Position numbers and translations under genes: made by a program. Below, in pieces: positions 10,205 to 19,377 of a DNA stretch of 34,105 nt (position 1 is its first letter; each line of letters starts with the position of its first letter). This DNA is from CAZEDU01 sp964511185 (GTDB lineage: Bacteria; Myxococcota; Myxococcia; Myxococcales; Myxococcaceae): NCBI GenBank assembly GCA_964511185.1, contig CAZEDU010000049.1, positions 1 to 34,105 of the forward strand, given 5' to 3'. Under the pieces are notes generated by a model. It was given only the letters and a program-made list of their open reading frames with translations, searched no databases and was not told the origin of the DNA.

Positions 10205-10398
10205 GCGTTCCCGGGCACGTTCTCACGGGAGACCGCCGCGGGCAAAGCACCGCTCAACTGCACGTACCGGCCTTGAACGAAGCGCGGCGCTTCAGCGCCC
10301 CCTGATGCAGCCGCATCCTTTGCAGCATTCTCTGCCGCAGCGCGGAACCTGCGCGCGCGCGCACGGGCCGCTCCACCTGAAGCGCGGTGGCATTCCAG

Positions 10399-10962
10399 AT
10401 GCACAACGCTTCCAGCATGGAAACCACCTCCCCCCAAGGTCCACGATCTACCGAAGTCATTCCCACCGGCTGCTGCGCCCCGTTCGATCCTGCGACGTGG
10501 GACGAACGCGAAGTGACATGGCACGACCGCTTGTTCGTCAAAGAGCGCGTCCAAAGCCTCTTCCACATTCCCTTGAACATGGGGCGGAAGCTCACTCGAG
10601 CGATGCAGAAGATCGACGCCGCGGAAGCGGCGACCGCGCAGCAGTTGATGCTCTCGGACGAGAGATCACCTTGGCGCTCCGAGCTGTTCATCGACGTCAC
10701 CAAGCCGGTGCCTGGGGCAGAGATGGCCACGCTCTCGGGCACTTTCTTGACAAAGGTCTACGATGGTCCCTTTTCGGCCGCGCCCCAATGGGCGAAAGAC
10801 ATGAGGCAGCACGTCGCTCAACGAGGCCGCGTGCTCGAGAAGATCTATTTCGCGTACACCACCTGTCCCAGCTGCGCGAAAGCTTACGGCCACAACTACG
10901 TCGTGCTCTTCGCGCAGGTGGCGGAGCAGACTGAGGCGGGGCCGAGCATCGCTCAGGGGTAG
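10399..10962 (+). CDS. Conserved hypothetical protein with C-terminal CxxC
   Basis: About 187 residues. Conserved-looking blocks are GCCAPFDPATWDEREVTWHD, LFVKERVQSLFHIPLNMG, and the C-terminal YFAYTTCPSCAKAYGHNYVV, where a CxxC could bind metal or be redox active. The frame also allows a GTG at 10387 and an ATG at 10417; none has a strong ribosome site, so the start is uncertain by up to ten codons. No signal peptide or membrane segment is seen. I cannot name its family. The stop overlaps the convergent pirin gene by 10 nt. Confidence 0.75.
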   Translation: MHNASSMETTSPQGPRSTEVIPTGCCAPFDPATWDEREVTWHDRLFVKERVQSLFHIPLNMGRKLTRAMQKIDAAEAATAQQLMLSDERSPWRSELFIDVTKPVPGAEMATLSGTFLTKVYDGPFSAAPQWAKDMRQHVAQRGRVLEKIYFAYTTCPSCAKAYGHNYVVLFAQVAEQTEAGPSIAQG

Positions 10963-11846
10963 TTCACGGGCGCGGTGCCGTCCTCCGGGAGCGGGATGTA
11001 GGCCGTCTCGCCCCGGATGCGGGAGAAGCGCTGGTGGCGCCAGTCCTCGGCCGCCTGACGCAGCCGCTCCTTCGAGCTCGAGACGAAGTTCCAGAAGATG
11101 TAGCGCGGGCCGTCGAGCGGCTCGCCGCCGATCAGCAGCACGCGCGTGGGCTCCTGCGCGCGGAGCAGCACCTCCACGCCGCGTTGGAAGAAGGCGATCT
11201 CTCCGCTCACCAGCGTCCGCTCGGTCAGGCTGACGGAGCCCTCGACGACGAAGGCGGCGCGTTCGTCGTACTCCGGTGGCAGGCGAAGGACGCCGCCTGG
11301 CTCCAAGCGCGCCTCGACGTAGAACAGCGGCGACGAGGTCCGGACGCGCGAGGTGGCGCCGAACGCCGCGCCGGCGATCACGCGCAGGCGGACTCCGCTG
11401 TCGTCGAGCGTGGGGACCGCGTCGACGCCGTAGTGTTCGAACGTCGGCTGGGTCTCCTCCAGGCTCCGCGGAAGCGCGACCCAGATCTGCACGCCGAACA
11501 GCTTCGGCGCGCCGTCCGCGCGCATGCGCTCCGAATGAACGATGCCGCTGCCCGCGGTCATCCAGTTCACCTCTCCCGGCAGGATTCGCTGCTCGGTCCC
11601 CAGGCTGTCTCGGTGAAGGCCCTCGCCGTCGAACAGGAACGTGACTGTGGACAGGCCGATGTGCGGATGCGGCAGCACGGTGAACTCCTGATCAACCGCG
11701 ACCGGCGCCGGTCCCATCTGATCCACGAACACGAAGGGCCCCACCATGCGGCGAGCCGCCTGCGGAAGCGCCCGCCGCACGTGCAGCCCGCCCGGAAGAT
11801 CGGCGTGCCTCGCGGCCATCACCAGCTCGAGCTCGGTCGTTTCCAT
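10953..11846 (-). CDS. Pirin family protein
   Basis: The 297-residue bicupin has the pirin blocks: GGLHVRRALPQAARRMVGPFVFVDQMGP, the metal-site strand LPHPHIGLSTVTFLFDG, HRDSLG, and MTAGSGIVHSERM. The C-terminal cupin follows, with LIGGEPLDGPRYIFWNFVSSS, typical of pirins. Pirins are iron-binding cupins with reported quercetinase or transcription-cofactor roles; which applies here is unknown. The start METTELELV fits the family. An upstream ATG at 11894 has a better-spaced GGGAG and would add 16 residues. A second pirin is at 21081-22214. Confidence 0.93.
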   Translation of the reverse strand: METTELELVMAARHADLPGGLHVRRALPQAARRMVGPFVFVDQMGPAPVAVDQEFTVLPHPHIGLSTVTFLFDGEGLHRDSLGTEQRILPGEVNWMTAGSGIVHSERMRADGAPKLFGVQIWVALPRSLEETQPTFEHYGVDAVPTLDDSGVRLRVIAGAAFGATSRVRTSSPLFYVEARLEPGGVLRLPPEYDERAAFVVEGSVSLTERTLVSGEIAFFQRGVEVLLRAQEPTRVLLIGGEPLDGPRYIFWNFVSSSKERLRQAAEDWRHQRFSRIRGETAYIPLPEDGTAPVNYP

Positions 11847-12059
11847 GGACACCCGCTCATACCGCTCGCGAAACACTCCGGGAAGCTCGTCCATGCACGT
11901 CGTCTCCCGTTCGCAGGGAAAGTGCGTCGCGCCCGCGCACTCCGCCCGTGTCCGCGCCGGCCCTGCGGGCCGAGCCTCGCCCCGTCCCCTGCACAGCGGG
12001 CGGGCCGCCGCCGCTTGCGATCGCCCCGCGCGATGCGCCGTTTCGACGGACAGGGACCC

Positions 12060-13901
12060 ATGCGCGACATCGACGACTACGCGATCATCGGAAACTGTCG
12101 CTCGGCCGCGCTGATCTCCCGGGAGGGCTCGCTCGACTGGCTGTGTTGGCCCCGCTTCGACAGCCCGTCGATCTTCGGCGCGATCCTCGATGACGCGGCG
12201 GGCCGCTGGGCGCTGCGCCCCACCAGCGCCTTCGAAGCGACGCGCGCGTACGCGCCGGACACCAACGTCCTTCGCACCGAGCTCGCCACCGAGACCGGCG
12301 TGCTCCGCATCACCGACCTCATGCCCATTCTCCCCAGCGCCGTCGCGGCGAGGCGCTTGTCGCCCGAGCACGAGGTCCTTCGGATCGTCGAGTGCGTGCG
12401 AGGGGAAGTGGAGCTCGAGATGCTCTTCGCGCCCCGCCCCGACTACGGCCGCGGCGCCGCGCGCCTGCGCGACGCGGGAAGAATGGGCCTTCGCGTCGAG
12501 ACGCGCGACGGGCTCCTGACGCTTCGCACCGACCTCCCGCTCACGGTGAAGGCGGACACGGCCTACGCGCGCGCTCGGCTGCGCGCGGGGCAAGCGCGGT
12601 TCGCGTCGCTCACGTACACGCAGGACTGGCCCGCCGTCCTGCCGCCGCTCGGCGCCTGGTCGTGGCGCGCGGTGAGGGAGACGGTCCAGGGGTGGAGGGC
12701 CTGGCTCTCGGGGATGACCTATGACGGTCCGTGGCGAGCGGCCCTGGCGCGGAGCGCGTTGACGCTCAAGCTGCTGGTCTTCGCGCCTTCGGGCGCGGTG
12801 ATCGCGGCGCCGACGACGTCGCTGCCGGAGCGCCTGGGAGGCGGGCTGAACTGGGACTACCGCTTCTGCTGGCTTCGCGACGCTGCGCTCACGCTCCGGG
12901 CGCTGTTCGGGCTGGGGTTTCGACGGGAGGCCGAGGCGTTCTTGACCTGGCTGCTCCACGCCACCCGGCTCACCCGCCCCGAGCTGAAGGTGCTCTACGA
13001 CGTCTTCGGCAAGACGCCGCGGCGGGAAGAGGTGTTGGCCCACCTCTCCGGGCACGGGGGCTCGCGGCCGGTGCGAATCGGCAACGGCGCGGTCGATCAG
13101 CTCCAGCTCGACATCTACGGCGAGGTCCTCGACGCGGCGACGCTGTTCGTCCGCCAGGGCGGCCGCTTGGACAGGGAGACGCAGCAGCTGCTCTGCGGCT
13201 TCGGCGACTTCGTCTGCCGCCACTGGTTTCTGCCCGACGAGGGAATCTGGGAGCCGCGGAGCGGGCGCCGCCACCACACGCACTCGAAGGTCCTCTGCTG
13301 GGTCGCGCTCGATCGGCTCATCGAGCTGCACCGCAAGCAACACCTGCGCGCCCAACGCATCGACGAGCTCGTTCGCGTCCGGAAGCACATTCGACACGAG
13401 ATCGAAGAGAAGGGCTTCAGCGCGCGACACCAAAGCTACGTCGCGGCCTTCGGCGCCGACGAGGTCGACGCCGCGCTCCTGCTGCTGCCCTGGTACCGAT
13501 TCTCGCCCGCCACGGGCGCTCGCATGCGGGCCACCTACGCGCGCATCCAGCGGGAGCTGGGCGCCGGGGACGGGCTGCTCTTCCGCTACCGCTCGCCGAT
13601 CTCGGCGGGCGAAGGCGCGTTCGGTGTCTGCAGCTTCTGGGGCGCCGAGTACCTGGCGCTCGCGGAAGGCGACCTCCACGAGGCGATGTCGCGCGTCGAG
13701 GGGCTGCTCGCGCTGCGAAACGACGTGGGCCTCTACGCCGAGGAGATCGACCCGCGCACCGGGCGCGGCCTCGGCAATTTCCCGCAGGCCTTTACGCACG
13801 TCGGGCTGATCAACGCGGCCTTGACGGTGCGGCGCAGGCTCGAGGGGCGAGAGCCGCTGGTGCGCGAGGTCGCGCCGCGCGCCCAGGAGAGGCACGCATG
13901 A
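12060..13901 (+). CDS. GH15 family glycoside hydrolase (glucoamylase/trehalase type)
   Basis: The 613-residue protein begins RDIDDYAIIGNCRSAALISREGS, the standard opening of bacterial GH15 enzymes, with SLDWLCWPRFDSPSIFGAIL after it. NWDYRFCWLRDAAL (about 264-277), DEGIWEPRSGRRHHTHSK (about 392-409) and EEIDPRTGRGLGNFPQAFTH (about 560-579) mark the alpha/alpha barrel. Glutamates in the last two blocks are the expected catalytic acid and base. No signal peptide is seen, so it likely acts in the cytoplasm on glycogen-like glucans or trehalose; the substrate cannot be fixed. An earlier in-frame ATG at 12033 exists. The stop overlaps the next ATG, coupling it to a membrane protein. Confidence 0.94.
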   Translation: MRDIDDYAIIGNCRSAALISREGSLDWLCWPRFDSPSIFGAILDDAAGRWALRPTSAFEATRAYAPDTNVLRTELATETGVLRITDLMPILPSAVAARRLSPEHEVLRIVECVRGEVELEMLFAPRPDYGRGAARLRDAGRMGLRVETRDGLLTLRTDLPLTVKADTAYARARLRAGQARFASLTYTQDWPAVLPPLGAWSWRAVRETVQGWRAWLSGMTYDGPWRAALARSALTLKLLVFAPSGAVIAAPTTSLPERLGGGLNWDYRFCWLRDAALTLRALFGLGFRREAEAFLTWLLHATRLTRPELKVLYDVFGKTPRREEVLAHLSGHGGSRPVRIGNGAVDQLQLDIYGEVLDAATLFVRQGGRLDRETQQLLCGFGDFVCRHWFLPDEGIWEPRSGRRHHTHSKVLCWVALDRLIELHRKQHLRAQRIDELVRVRKHIRHEIEEKGFSARHQSYVAAFGADEVDAALLLLPWYRFSPATGARMRATYARIQRELGAGDGLLFRYRSPISAGEGAFGVCSFWGAEYLALAEGDLHEAMSRVEGLLALRNDVGLYAEEIDPRTGRGLGNFPQAFTHVGLINAALTVRRRLEGREPLVREVAPRAQERHA

Positions 13902-14371
13902 ACGTCGGCAGCTGGATGCTGTGGGGGTTCGTGGGCACCGTGGTGCTCACCACGCTGATGTCGGGCAGCCAGGCGCTGCGCCTGACGCGGATGAGCCTGC
14001 CGTTCATGTTGGGGACGGTGTTCACCGACAATCGCGACCGCGCCAAGGTCTTGGGCTTCGTGATGCATCTGCTGAACGGCTGGATGTTCTCGCTGATCTA
14101 CGTCGCCGCGTTCGAGTCGTGGCACCGCGCGACCTGGTGGCTCGGCGGGCTCATCGGCCTCGTCCACTCGGCGTTCGTGCTGTCGTTTGGCATGCGGTTC
14201 CTCCCGGGGCTTCACCCGCGCATGGCGAGCGAGCACCAGGGGCCGACCGAGGTGAAGCAGCTCGAGCCGCCTGGAGCGCTCGCGTTGAACTACGGGTACC
14301 AGACGCCCCTGGTGGTGGTGCTGGCGCACATCGCGTTCGGCGCGATCGTCGGCGCCTTCTATCGTCTGTGA
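13898..14371 (+). CDS. Four-helix membrane protein of unknown function
   Basis: The 157-residue protein has hydrophobic segments at roughly 5-24, 50-68, 76-97 and 133-154. They are separated by a loop rich in charged residues (TDNRDRAKVLG) and a periplasm- or cytosol-facing stretch (HPRMASEHQGPTEVKQLEPPGAL). It overlaps the GH15 stop by four bases (ATGA), so it is translated with that enzyme. I recognise the type as a recurrent uncharacterised membrane protein but cannot assign a function. Confidence 0.85.
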   Translation: MNVGSWMLWGFVGTVVLTTLMSGSQALRLTRMSLPFMLGTVFTDNRDRAKVLGFVMHLLNGWMFSLIYVAAFESWHRATWWLGGLIGLVHSAFVLSFGMRFLPGLHPRMASEHQGPTEVKQLEPPGALALNYGYQTPLVVVLAHIAFGAIVGAFYRL

Positions 14372-14448
14372 CGGAGGCGACTGTTGGTGCCAGGACCCCG
14401 CTCCTTCGATAGGAAGGGGCCGCGAAGCGCATTCCACGAGGCCGGCAC

Positions 14449-15249
14449 ATGAAACTGAACGAGAAGGTCGTCGTCGTCACGGGCGCGGGGAGCGGGATCG
14501 GCCGTGAGCTCGTGCTCGAGCTGCTCCAGCGGGGCGCGCGCGTGGCGGCCGTCGACCTCAACCAGAAGACGCTCGAAGAGACGGCGTCGCTCGCGGGCGC
14601 GAAGCGCGACGCGGTCGCGACCTTCACCGTGAACATCGCGGACCGCGCCGCGGTCGAGGCGCTGCCGGGCGCGGTGGCCAGCCGCTTCGGCGCGGTCGAT
14701 GGGATCATCAACTGCGCTGGGATCATTCAGCCGTTCGTCCGGCTCAAGGACCTGGACTACGCGGCCATCGACCGCGTGTTCGACGTGAACTGGAGCGGCA
14801 CGCTGTACCTGACGAAGGCGTTTCTGCCCGCCCTCCTGGAGCGGCCCGAAGGGCACATCGTGAACATCTCGAGCATGGGGGGCTTTCTGCCTGTGCCGGG
14901 GCAAACGGTGTACGGCGCCTCGAAGGCCGCGGTGAAGCTGTTCACCGAAGGGCTGCACTCCGAGCTCGCCGACACGCGCGTGCGGGTGACGGTGGTGTTC
15001 CCCGGCGCCATCGCGACGAACATCGTCGCGAACTCGGGCGTCGACATCCGGATGAACGTCGACCCGAAGAAGGCGCGCACGCTGCCGGCGGACCAGGCGG
15101 CGCGCGACATTCTCGACGGCGTGGAGCGAGACGCGTTTCGCCTGCTGGTGGGCAGCGACGCGAAGATGCTCGACGCGCTCTACCGGTTGTCGCCCCGCAG
15201 GGCGACGGCGTTCATCGCCAAGCAGATGAAGTCGTTGCTCGGTTCTTAG
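14449..15249 (+). CDS. Short-chain dehydrogenase/reductase
   Basis: This 266-residue classical SDR has the cofactor motif TGAGSGIG (residues 11-18), NCAG in place of NNAG (about 87-90), catalytic serine in VNISSMGGF, and YGASK (about 155-159). An aspartate after the second strand (AAVDLN) suggests NAD(H) preference. The substrate is unknown. The C-terminal region (DAKMLDALYRLSPRRATAFIAKQMKSLL) resembles SDRs that act on lipids or steroids, which is weak inference. It appears to be a single-gene unit, with no same-strand neighbour within 70 nt. Confidence 0.95.
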   Translation: MKLNEKVVVVTGAGSGIGRELVLELLQRGARVAAVDLNQKTLEETASLAGAKRDAVATFTVNIADRAAVEALPGAVASRFGAVDGIINCAGIIQPFVRLKDLDYAAIDRVFDVNWSGTLYLTKAFLPALLERPEGHIVNISSMGGFLPVPGQTVYGASKAAVKLFTEGLHSELADTRVRVTVVFPGAIATNIVANSGVDIRMNVDPKKARTLPADQAARDILDGVERDAFRLLVGSDAKMLDALYRLSPRRATAFIAKQMKSLLGS

Positions 15250-15271
15250 AAGCGCCCGGCGCTGGACGCGT

Positions 15272-15868
15272 TCAACCCCTTCCTCCTGGCCGCGCGTCGT
15301 AGAAGCTGATCGCCGGGCTGCTGCTCGCGCGCCGGTCGAAGCCCGCGAGTCCGTCGAGCTCGCAGTCGACCGCGCAGACGGTGACCGCCCGCCGCGCGCC
15401 GAGGGGCTCGAGACGCGCGCGCACGCGGCGAAGCGTGTCTCCGTTGAAGGGGCTGTAGAGCAACACGACCGACGCCTCGGGCACGTGGTCGGCCGCGTTG
15501 CCTTCGAGCAGCGCGACGCCCTCCACGCCGAGCCGCTCGCAATGCGCGCGGCCGAGCGCGACGAGGTGAGGCTGAAGCTCCACGCCTTGCGCGCGCGCGC
15601 CGGTCAGCAGATGGACGAAGAGCAGCGCGCGGCCGATGCCCGCGCCGAGGTCGAGGAAGACGTCGCTCGGTCGGATCGGCGCCTCGTCGACCATCCGAAG
15701 CAACGCGTCGACCGGACAGGGCACGTACGGGACCGCCTCGAGGGGCAGCGGCAGCACGTCGTCGGGCGGGTCGCCCAGGCCGAGCGTCTGATCAAACCAG
15801 CGGTCGCGCTCCGCCGGCGGAAGCACGGTCAGCGCGGCGCGGAGCGCGCGCCCCTTGGCCATTGGCAT
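15272..15868 (-). CDS. Class I SAM-dependent methyltransferase
   Basis: The 198-residue protein contains the SAM-binding motif FLDLGAGIGRALLFVHLL (about 91-108), followed by the acidic end of strand 2 (QGVELQPHLV) and a motif IV-like VVLLYSPFNG. The N-terminal part (ERDRWFDQTLGLGDPPDDVLP) is not diagnostic. The substrate is unknown. It starts four bases after the stop of the lipoprotein gene at 15872-16453 on the same strand, so the two form an operon. Confidence 0.88.
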   Translation of the reverse strand: MPMAKGRALRAALTVLPPAERDRWFDQTLGLGDPPDDVLPLPLEAVPYVPCPVDALLRMVDEAPIRPSDVFLDLGAGIGRALLFVHLLTGARAQGVELQPHLVALGRAHCERLGVEGVALLEGNAADHVPEASVVLLYSPFNGDTLRRVRARLEPLGARRAVTVCAVDCELDGLAGFDRRASSSPAISFYDARPGGRG

Positions 15869-15871
15869 CGG

Positions 15872-16453
15872 CTAAATATCGACCGCCTTCTGCAGCTCGT
15901 CGACGATCTTCGAGGCCAGCCGCGGAATCTCCTTGTCGGCCGTCCTGGGATCGACGGTGGACGTCGTCATCGCCCACACCAACTTGCCACCACTCCCGGC
16001 ATCAAAGAAGCGCGACTCGAGCTGCATGGCGCTCGACTCGTAGACGTACCCAGGCGAATAGATGGTCGGGTACATGTACCCGAAGTAGTCGTCGTAGGTT
16101 CCGGGCACGTACTCGAGCTGCCGCTCGGTGCCTTGGTAGATGGCCACCAGCACCGCGTCGAACCGCTGCGCCTCGACCACCTTGCGCACGTTCTCACGGG
16201 TGAGGTCCTGCCCGTCGGGGATGAACTGAGCGCTGGTGAAGGCCGCCGCCCCCTCCGACGCCAGCTCGGCGGCGAGCTGCTCCTCGAGGTTCCTGCGCAC
16301 GGACTCGGCCGGGAACACGGCCACCACCAGGACCTTGTCCACCTGCACGTTCGACACGGCCGGGTCCGTCCAACGGCTGGTGACCCGGGTCGTCGAGCAC
16401 CCCAACCACACGGCGGCTGCCAGCACGGCCGCGAACCGAACGATGACGCTCAT
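15872..16453 (-). CDS. Lipoprotein, DUF4136-like
   Basis: The 193-residue protein has a lipoprotein signal (MSVIVRFAAVLAAAVWLGC; cysteine 19) followed by STTRVTSRWTDP, a start common in DUF4136-like and related outer-membrane lipoproteins. The rest includes an alpha/beta section (VDKVLVVAVFPAESVRRNLEEQLAAEL) and a tyrosine-rich stretch (DDYFGYMYPTIYSPGYVYES). No catalytic site is seen. It is the first gene of a two-gene unit with the methyltransferase downstream. Confidence 0.85.
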   Translation of the reverse strand: MSVIVRFAAVLAAAVWLGCSTTRVTSRWTDPAVSNVQVDKVLVVAVFPAESVRRNLEEQLAAELASEGAAAFTSAQFIPDGQDLTRENVRKVVEAQRFDAVLVAIYQGTERQLEYVPGTYDDYFGYMYPTIYSPGYVYESSAMQLESRFFDAGSGGKLVWAMTTSTVDPRTADKEIPRLASKIVDELQKAVDI

Positions 16454-16543
16454 GGTTTCCTCGCGAGTGAACGAACCTCGACAAAGCTGGCGACGCCGGG
16501 ACAGCTTGTCAGGGGAATCGGCCCCGTCGCCCGGTGGGCGTCC

Positions 16544-16561
16544 GGCCTGCTCGGACAGGCC
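16544..16561 (-). terminator. Hairpin 3' of the methyltransferase gene, possible terminator
   Basis: GGCCTG-CTCGGA-CAGGCC forms a 6-bp stem with a 6-nt loop, three bases past the stop of the minus-strand gene ending at 16565. No T-run follows on the minus strand, so intrinsic termination is uncertain. Confidence 0.35.
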
Positions 16562-16564
16562 CCG

Positions 16565-17395
16565 TCAGGGGCGCCGCGCGGCGACCGCGAACATGAGCGG
16601 CGTGCGCGCGACCCCTGGCGGCCACACCCAGCGCCGCCCGGGTGCGGGCACGAGCGCCGGGTGCACGCGGCAGCCGTTGGCGTGTGGATACTCGCGCACC
16701 GCTTCGAAGTGGAGCCCGGCGCGCAGCAAGCTGTCGAGCACGTCCGCCAGCGTGTGCTGCCAGCTCTGCGCGGGAACGTCGTTGACGACGGTCGCCGTGC
16801 TCGGCTCGACGGCGCCGAGCGCCGCGCCGGAGCTCGCGACGTAGTCGCTCACTGGCTCGATGAACGGGCCGTCGGCGAAGTAGTCGTCGCGCGTGGCGCG
16901 CAGGTCGTCGCCGAGAGACCAGACGAGCGGGTGGTACTCCACGTAGACGAACCGCCCGCCCGGCTTGAGCACGCGGTGGACGCCGCGCGCCCACGGCGAC
17001 AGGTCCGGGAGCCACCCGGTGACGCCGTAGCTCGCGAACGCGACGTCGAAGCGCGCGTCGGTCCGCGAGAGCCACTGCACCACCTCGCTCTGGACGAACT
17101 CGGCGGCGATGCCGCTGTCCGCCGACAGCCGCCGCGCGAACGCGATGGCCTCATCGCTCCAGTCCACCCCGGTCACCGCCGCGCCCCGCCGCGCGAGGCA
17201 CAGCGAGTCCTGCCCTGAATTGCACTGCAGGTGCACGAGCGACTTGCCCGCGAGCGGCCCCAGGAGCTCGAGCTCCTCCTCGAAGAGCAGCTCTTCGCCC
17301 TGCCTCAAGCGGGCGGCCTGGTCGCCTTTGTGCGCGTTGTGGTTGCGCGTGGCGATGTTCCAGCTCTGCCGCGTGCGCTCCTCGTCGTGCGCCAT
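16565..17395 (-). CDS. Class I SAM-dependent methyltransferase
   Basis: The 276-residue protein starts with an EERTRQSWNIATRNHNAHKGD segment typical of a methyltransferase group that often carries this pre-domain. The SAM domain follows: LVHLQCNSGQDSLCLARRGAAVTGVDWSDEAI, then FDVAFASYGVTGWLPDL and VLKPGGRFVYVEYHPLVW. The substrate is not known. AGGAGG overlapping the stop of the upstream DUF1801 gene serves as its ribosome site, placing it last in a four-gene operon that starts at 19260. Confidence 0.9.
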   Translation of the reverse strand: MAHDEERTRQSWNIATRNHNAHKGDQAARLRQGEELLFEEELELLGPLAGKSLVHLQCNSGQDSLCLARRGAAVTGVDWSDEAIAFARRLSADSGIAAEFVQSEVVQWLSRTDARFDVAFASYGVTGWLPDLSPWARGVHRVLKPGGRFVYVEYHPLVWSLGDDLRATRDDYFADGPFIEPVSDYVASSGAALGAVEPSTATVVNDVPAQSWQHTLADVLDSLLRAGLHFEAVREYPHANGCRVHPALVPAPGRRWVWPPGVARTPLMFAVAARRP

Positions 17396-17403
17396 CGAAC
17401 CTC

Positions 17404-17781
17404 CTAGGCGCGGCGCTTCGCCGCCGCGCGCGCGTTCGTCTCCCGCGCGCGGAACTTCGCCAGGCGCGAGATGAGGCCGACCGGGACCTTTTGGTCGAGC
17501 GGGAAGCGAATCGTTCCTTTGCTCAGCGCGTAGGGCGCGAGCTCCTTCTTGAACGCCTCGACCAGCGGCTGGGTGGCCGGGTAGATCGCGAAGTGCTCCT
17601 TCCAGCCGGCGAAGAAGATGACCGTCCCGCCGGGCAGCTTGTACGCGGGCATCTGGTAGCTGATCACCTCTTCGGCCTTCGGCACCGCCTTGCGAATCGT
17701 CTCGCGCACCTGCCGGAGCACGGGCTGCAGCGCCTTGGGCTGCGCGCGGATGTACTCGCTCACCGTCGTCACTTTCGCCAC
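17404..17781 (-). CDS. DUF1801 family protein (YdhG-like)
   Basis: This 125-residue protein matches the YdhG/DUF1801 group well: TVSEYIRAQPKALQPVLRQVRETIRKAVP, AEEVISYQMPAYKLPGGTVIFFAGWKEHFAIYP, then KGTIRFPLDQKVPVGLI. A GTG start at 17781 is chosen because GAGGAGG lies just before it and homology begins there. The longer frame into the SDR gene is spurious. It starts 11 nt after the SDR stop. It is the third DUF1801 gene in the window and is closer to the YdhG type than the pair at 7889-8850. Confidence 0.9.
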   Translation of the reverse strand: MAKVTTVSEYIRAQPKALQPVLRQVRETIRKAVPKAEEVISYQMPAYKLPGGTVIFFAGWKEHFAIYPATQPLVEAFKKELAPYALSKGTIRFPLDQKVPVGLISRLAKFRARETNARAAAKRRA

Positions 17782-17791
17782 GTCGTCCTCC

Positions 17792-18721
17792 TCAGCCCGG
17801 CATGCCGTACGGCATCGGGCCCCAGTAGGAATAAAAGCCGTCATCGGCTTTGCGCCAAGCCTCGGCCATCTTCGGCTCGTTGGCCTGTAGCCAGCGCACG
17901 AAGTGCGGCCGGGTGCCGTCGGCGTCGTCGACCTGGTACGCCTCGGCCAGGTCCCACGACGCGAAGACGCGGCCGCTCTTCTTCGACACGTCCGGATCCG
18001 CCGCGAGCGCCGCCACGCACCGACCCACGAACAGCGGCGTCTCCGACGCGATGAACGACGGCACCTTCTTGGCGGCGTCACGCCAGTTGGCTTCGGTCAC
18101 CCCGAAGTGGTCGAGCATCCACTCCGAGCGCAGGAAGCCCGGCGTCACCGCGACGGCGTTCATGCCCTGGTCCTTCAGCTCCTGCGAGAGCGCGAACGCC
18201 ATGCGGATCACCGTGGTCTTCACCAGGTCGTAGAAGAAGTGGCCCCGGTAGAAGAAGGCGTCGCCGTCGGTGATCTCCACCACCAGCCCTCCGGGGCGGA
18301 GGCGCGGGATGCCGCGGTGGCTGGTGATGATGTGCGTCTTGATCGCGCGGTCGATGAGCGTGAGGCCGTCCTCGAGCTTCGTCTCCCACAGCTTCTTGCC
18401 CCACTGCACCAGGTCGTCGCCGCCCCAGATGTCGTTGACGAGGATGTCGAACGGGCCGACCTGCTCGAAGAGCTTCTCCACCTGGTCGGGCGCGGTGTGG
18501 TCGACCCGCACCGCGATGCCCTTGCCGCCGCGCGCGGTCACCTGCTCGGCCGTCTCTTGAATGGTCTCCGGGCGGTTCTTCATGCCCGGGCTGCCCGGCA
18601 CGCTGCGGCCGGTGCAGTACACGGTCGCGCCGGCTTCTCCCAGCGCGGTGGCGATGCCGCGACCGGCGCCGCGGGTGGCGCCGGCGACGACGGCCGTCTT
18701 CCCCGCAAGTGGCTTGGTCAT
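17792..18721 (-). CDS. Short-chain dehydrogenase/reductase, divergent motifs
   Basis: The 309-residue SDR has KTAVVAGATRGAGRGIATALGEAG (cofactor motif with GAG in place of GIG), VNDIWGGDD where NNAG is usual, and FYDLVK as the YxxxK active site (in HFFYDLVKTTVIRMAFAL). An EITDGDAF segment replaces the usual serine strand. The insertion DLVQWGKKLWETKLEDGL and the C-terminal YSYWGPMPYGMPG fit an uncharacterised DHRS1-like SDR subgroup. The ATG overlaps the stop of the DUF1697 gene upstream, and the DUF1801 gene follows 11 nt later. Confidence 0.92.
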   Translation of the reverse strand: MTKPLAGKTAVVAGATRGAGRGIATALGEAGATVYCTGRSVPGSPGMKNRPETIQETAEQVTARGGKGIAVRVDHTAPDQVEKLFEQVGPFDILVNDIWGGDDLVQWGKKLWETKLEDGLTLIDRAIKTHIITSHRGIPRLRPGGLVVEITDGDAFFYRGHFFYDLVKTTVIRMAFALSQELKDQGMNAVAVTPGFLRSEWMLDHFGVTEANWRDAAKKVPSFIASETPLFVGRCVAALAADPDVSKKSGRVFASWDLAEAYQVDDADGTRPHFVRWLQANEPKMAEAWRKADDGFYSYWGPMPYGMPG

Positions 18722-19260
18722 TTGCGCGCGACCTTCTGGAGCGTGTCCCAGGTTCGGGTGGTGACGTCCTTGCCGAAAGTCTTCTCGATGAGCTGCATGA
18801 ACACCGGGCCGCGCGGGCTGGGCACGTAGCAGCTCAACACCTCGCTGCCGCGCACCTCGAGGATCCGCGCGCCGTCGACCTCGGCGGGCAACTTCAGCTT
18901 CGCCGCCGGCTTCGCTCGCAAGAGCGTGACCACCCGCTTCGCCTCCGGCGGCAGGCGGTACCTCGCGTAGGGGTCCTCTTCGAGCAGCGCGCGCAGCTGT
19001 TCGATCGACCGAACGATGGTGGGGAAGGTGTGGCCGAGCCGCCCCTGCATCCCCTGCTCCGCGGCGCGCTCCAGCGCGGTGGTGGCGCGCGAGGGGGCGT
19101 TGAAGACGACGTTTCCACTCGAGAGCACCGTCACCACGTCGGTGAAGCCGGCTTCTTCGAAGCACCGCTTCAGCTCCGGCATCTTCGCGTTCATCGGGCT
19201 CACGCCGCGCAGGAACGCCGCGTAGCGCCCGCCGGAGGTCTTGCTCGTTCGCGCGCCCAT
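18718..19260 (-). CDS. DUF1697 family protein
   Basis: The 180-residue protein has the DUF1697 pattern RYAAFLRGVSPMNAKMPELKR, then GFTDVVTVLSSGNVVFNA, and a C-terminal FMQLIEKTFGKDVTTRTWDTLQKV. The family's function is unknown. The start is the ATG at 19260, the most likely position relative to the conserved RYAAFLRG. It is the first gene of the operon DUF1697-SDR-DUF1801-methyltransferase, with a four-base overlap to the SDR. Confidence 0.92.
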   Translation of the reverse strand: MGARTSKTSGGRYAAFLRGVSPMNAKMPELKRCFEEAGFTDVVTVLSSGNVVFNAPSRATTALERAAEQGMQGRLGHTFPTIVRSIEQLRALLEEDPYARYRLPPEAKRVVTLLRAKPAAKLKLPAEVDGARILEVRGSEVLSCYVPSPRGPVFMQLIEKTFGKDVTTRTWDTLQKVARK

Positions 19261-19377
19261 GGACGGGCTGGTTTCTGACGCAAAAGGCCGCTCCCGGCAA
19301 TGGCCCCGGACGGCCGCCCAATCGACAGGTCCGCCGCGAACCATTAAGAGCGCCACGACGGAAGAGAGGGAGCGAAC

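Noticed and set aside
11847..13895. Long minus-strand extension of the pirin frame across the GH15 gene
   Set aside because: Only the last 297 codons match pirin. The rest is antisense to a clearly recognisable GH15 coding region.
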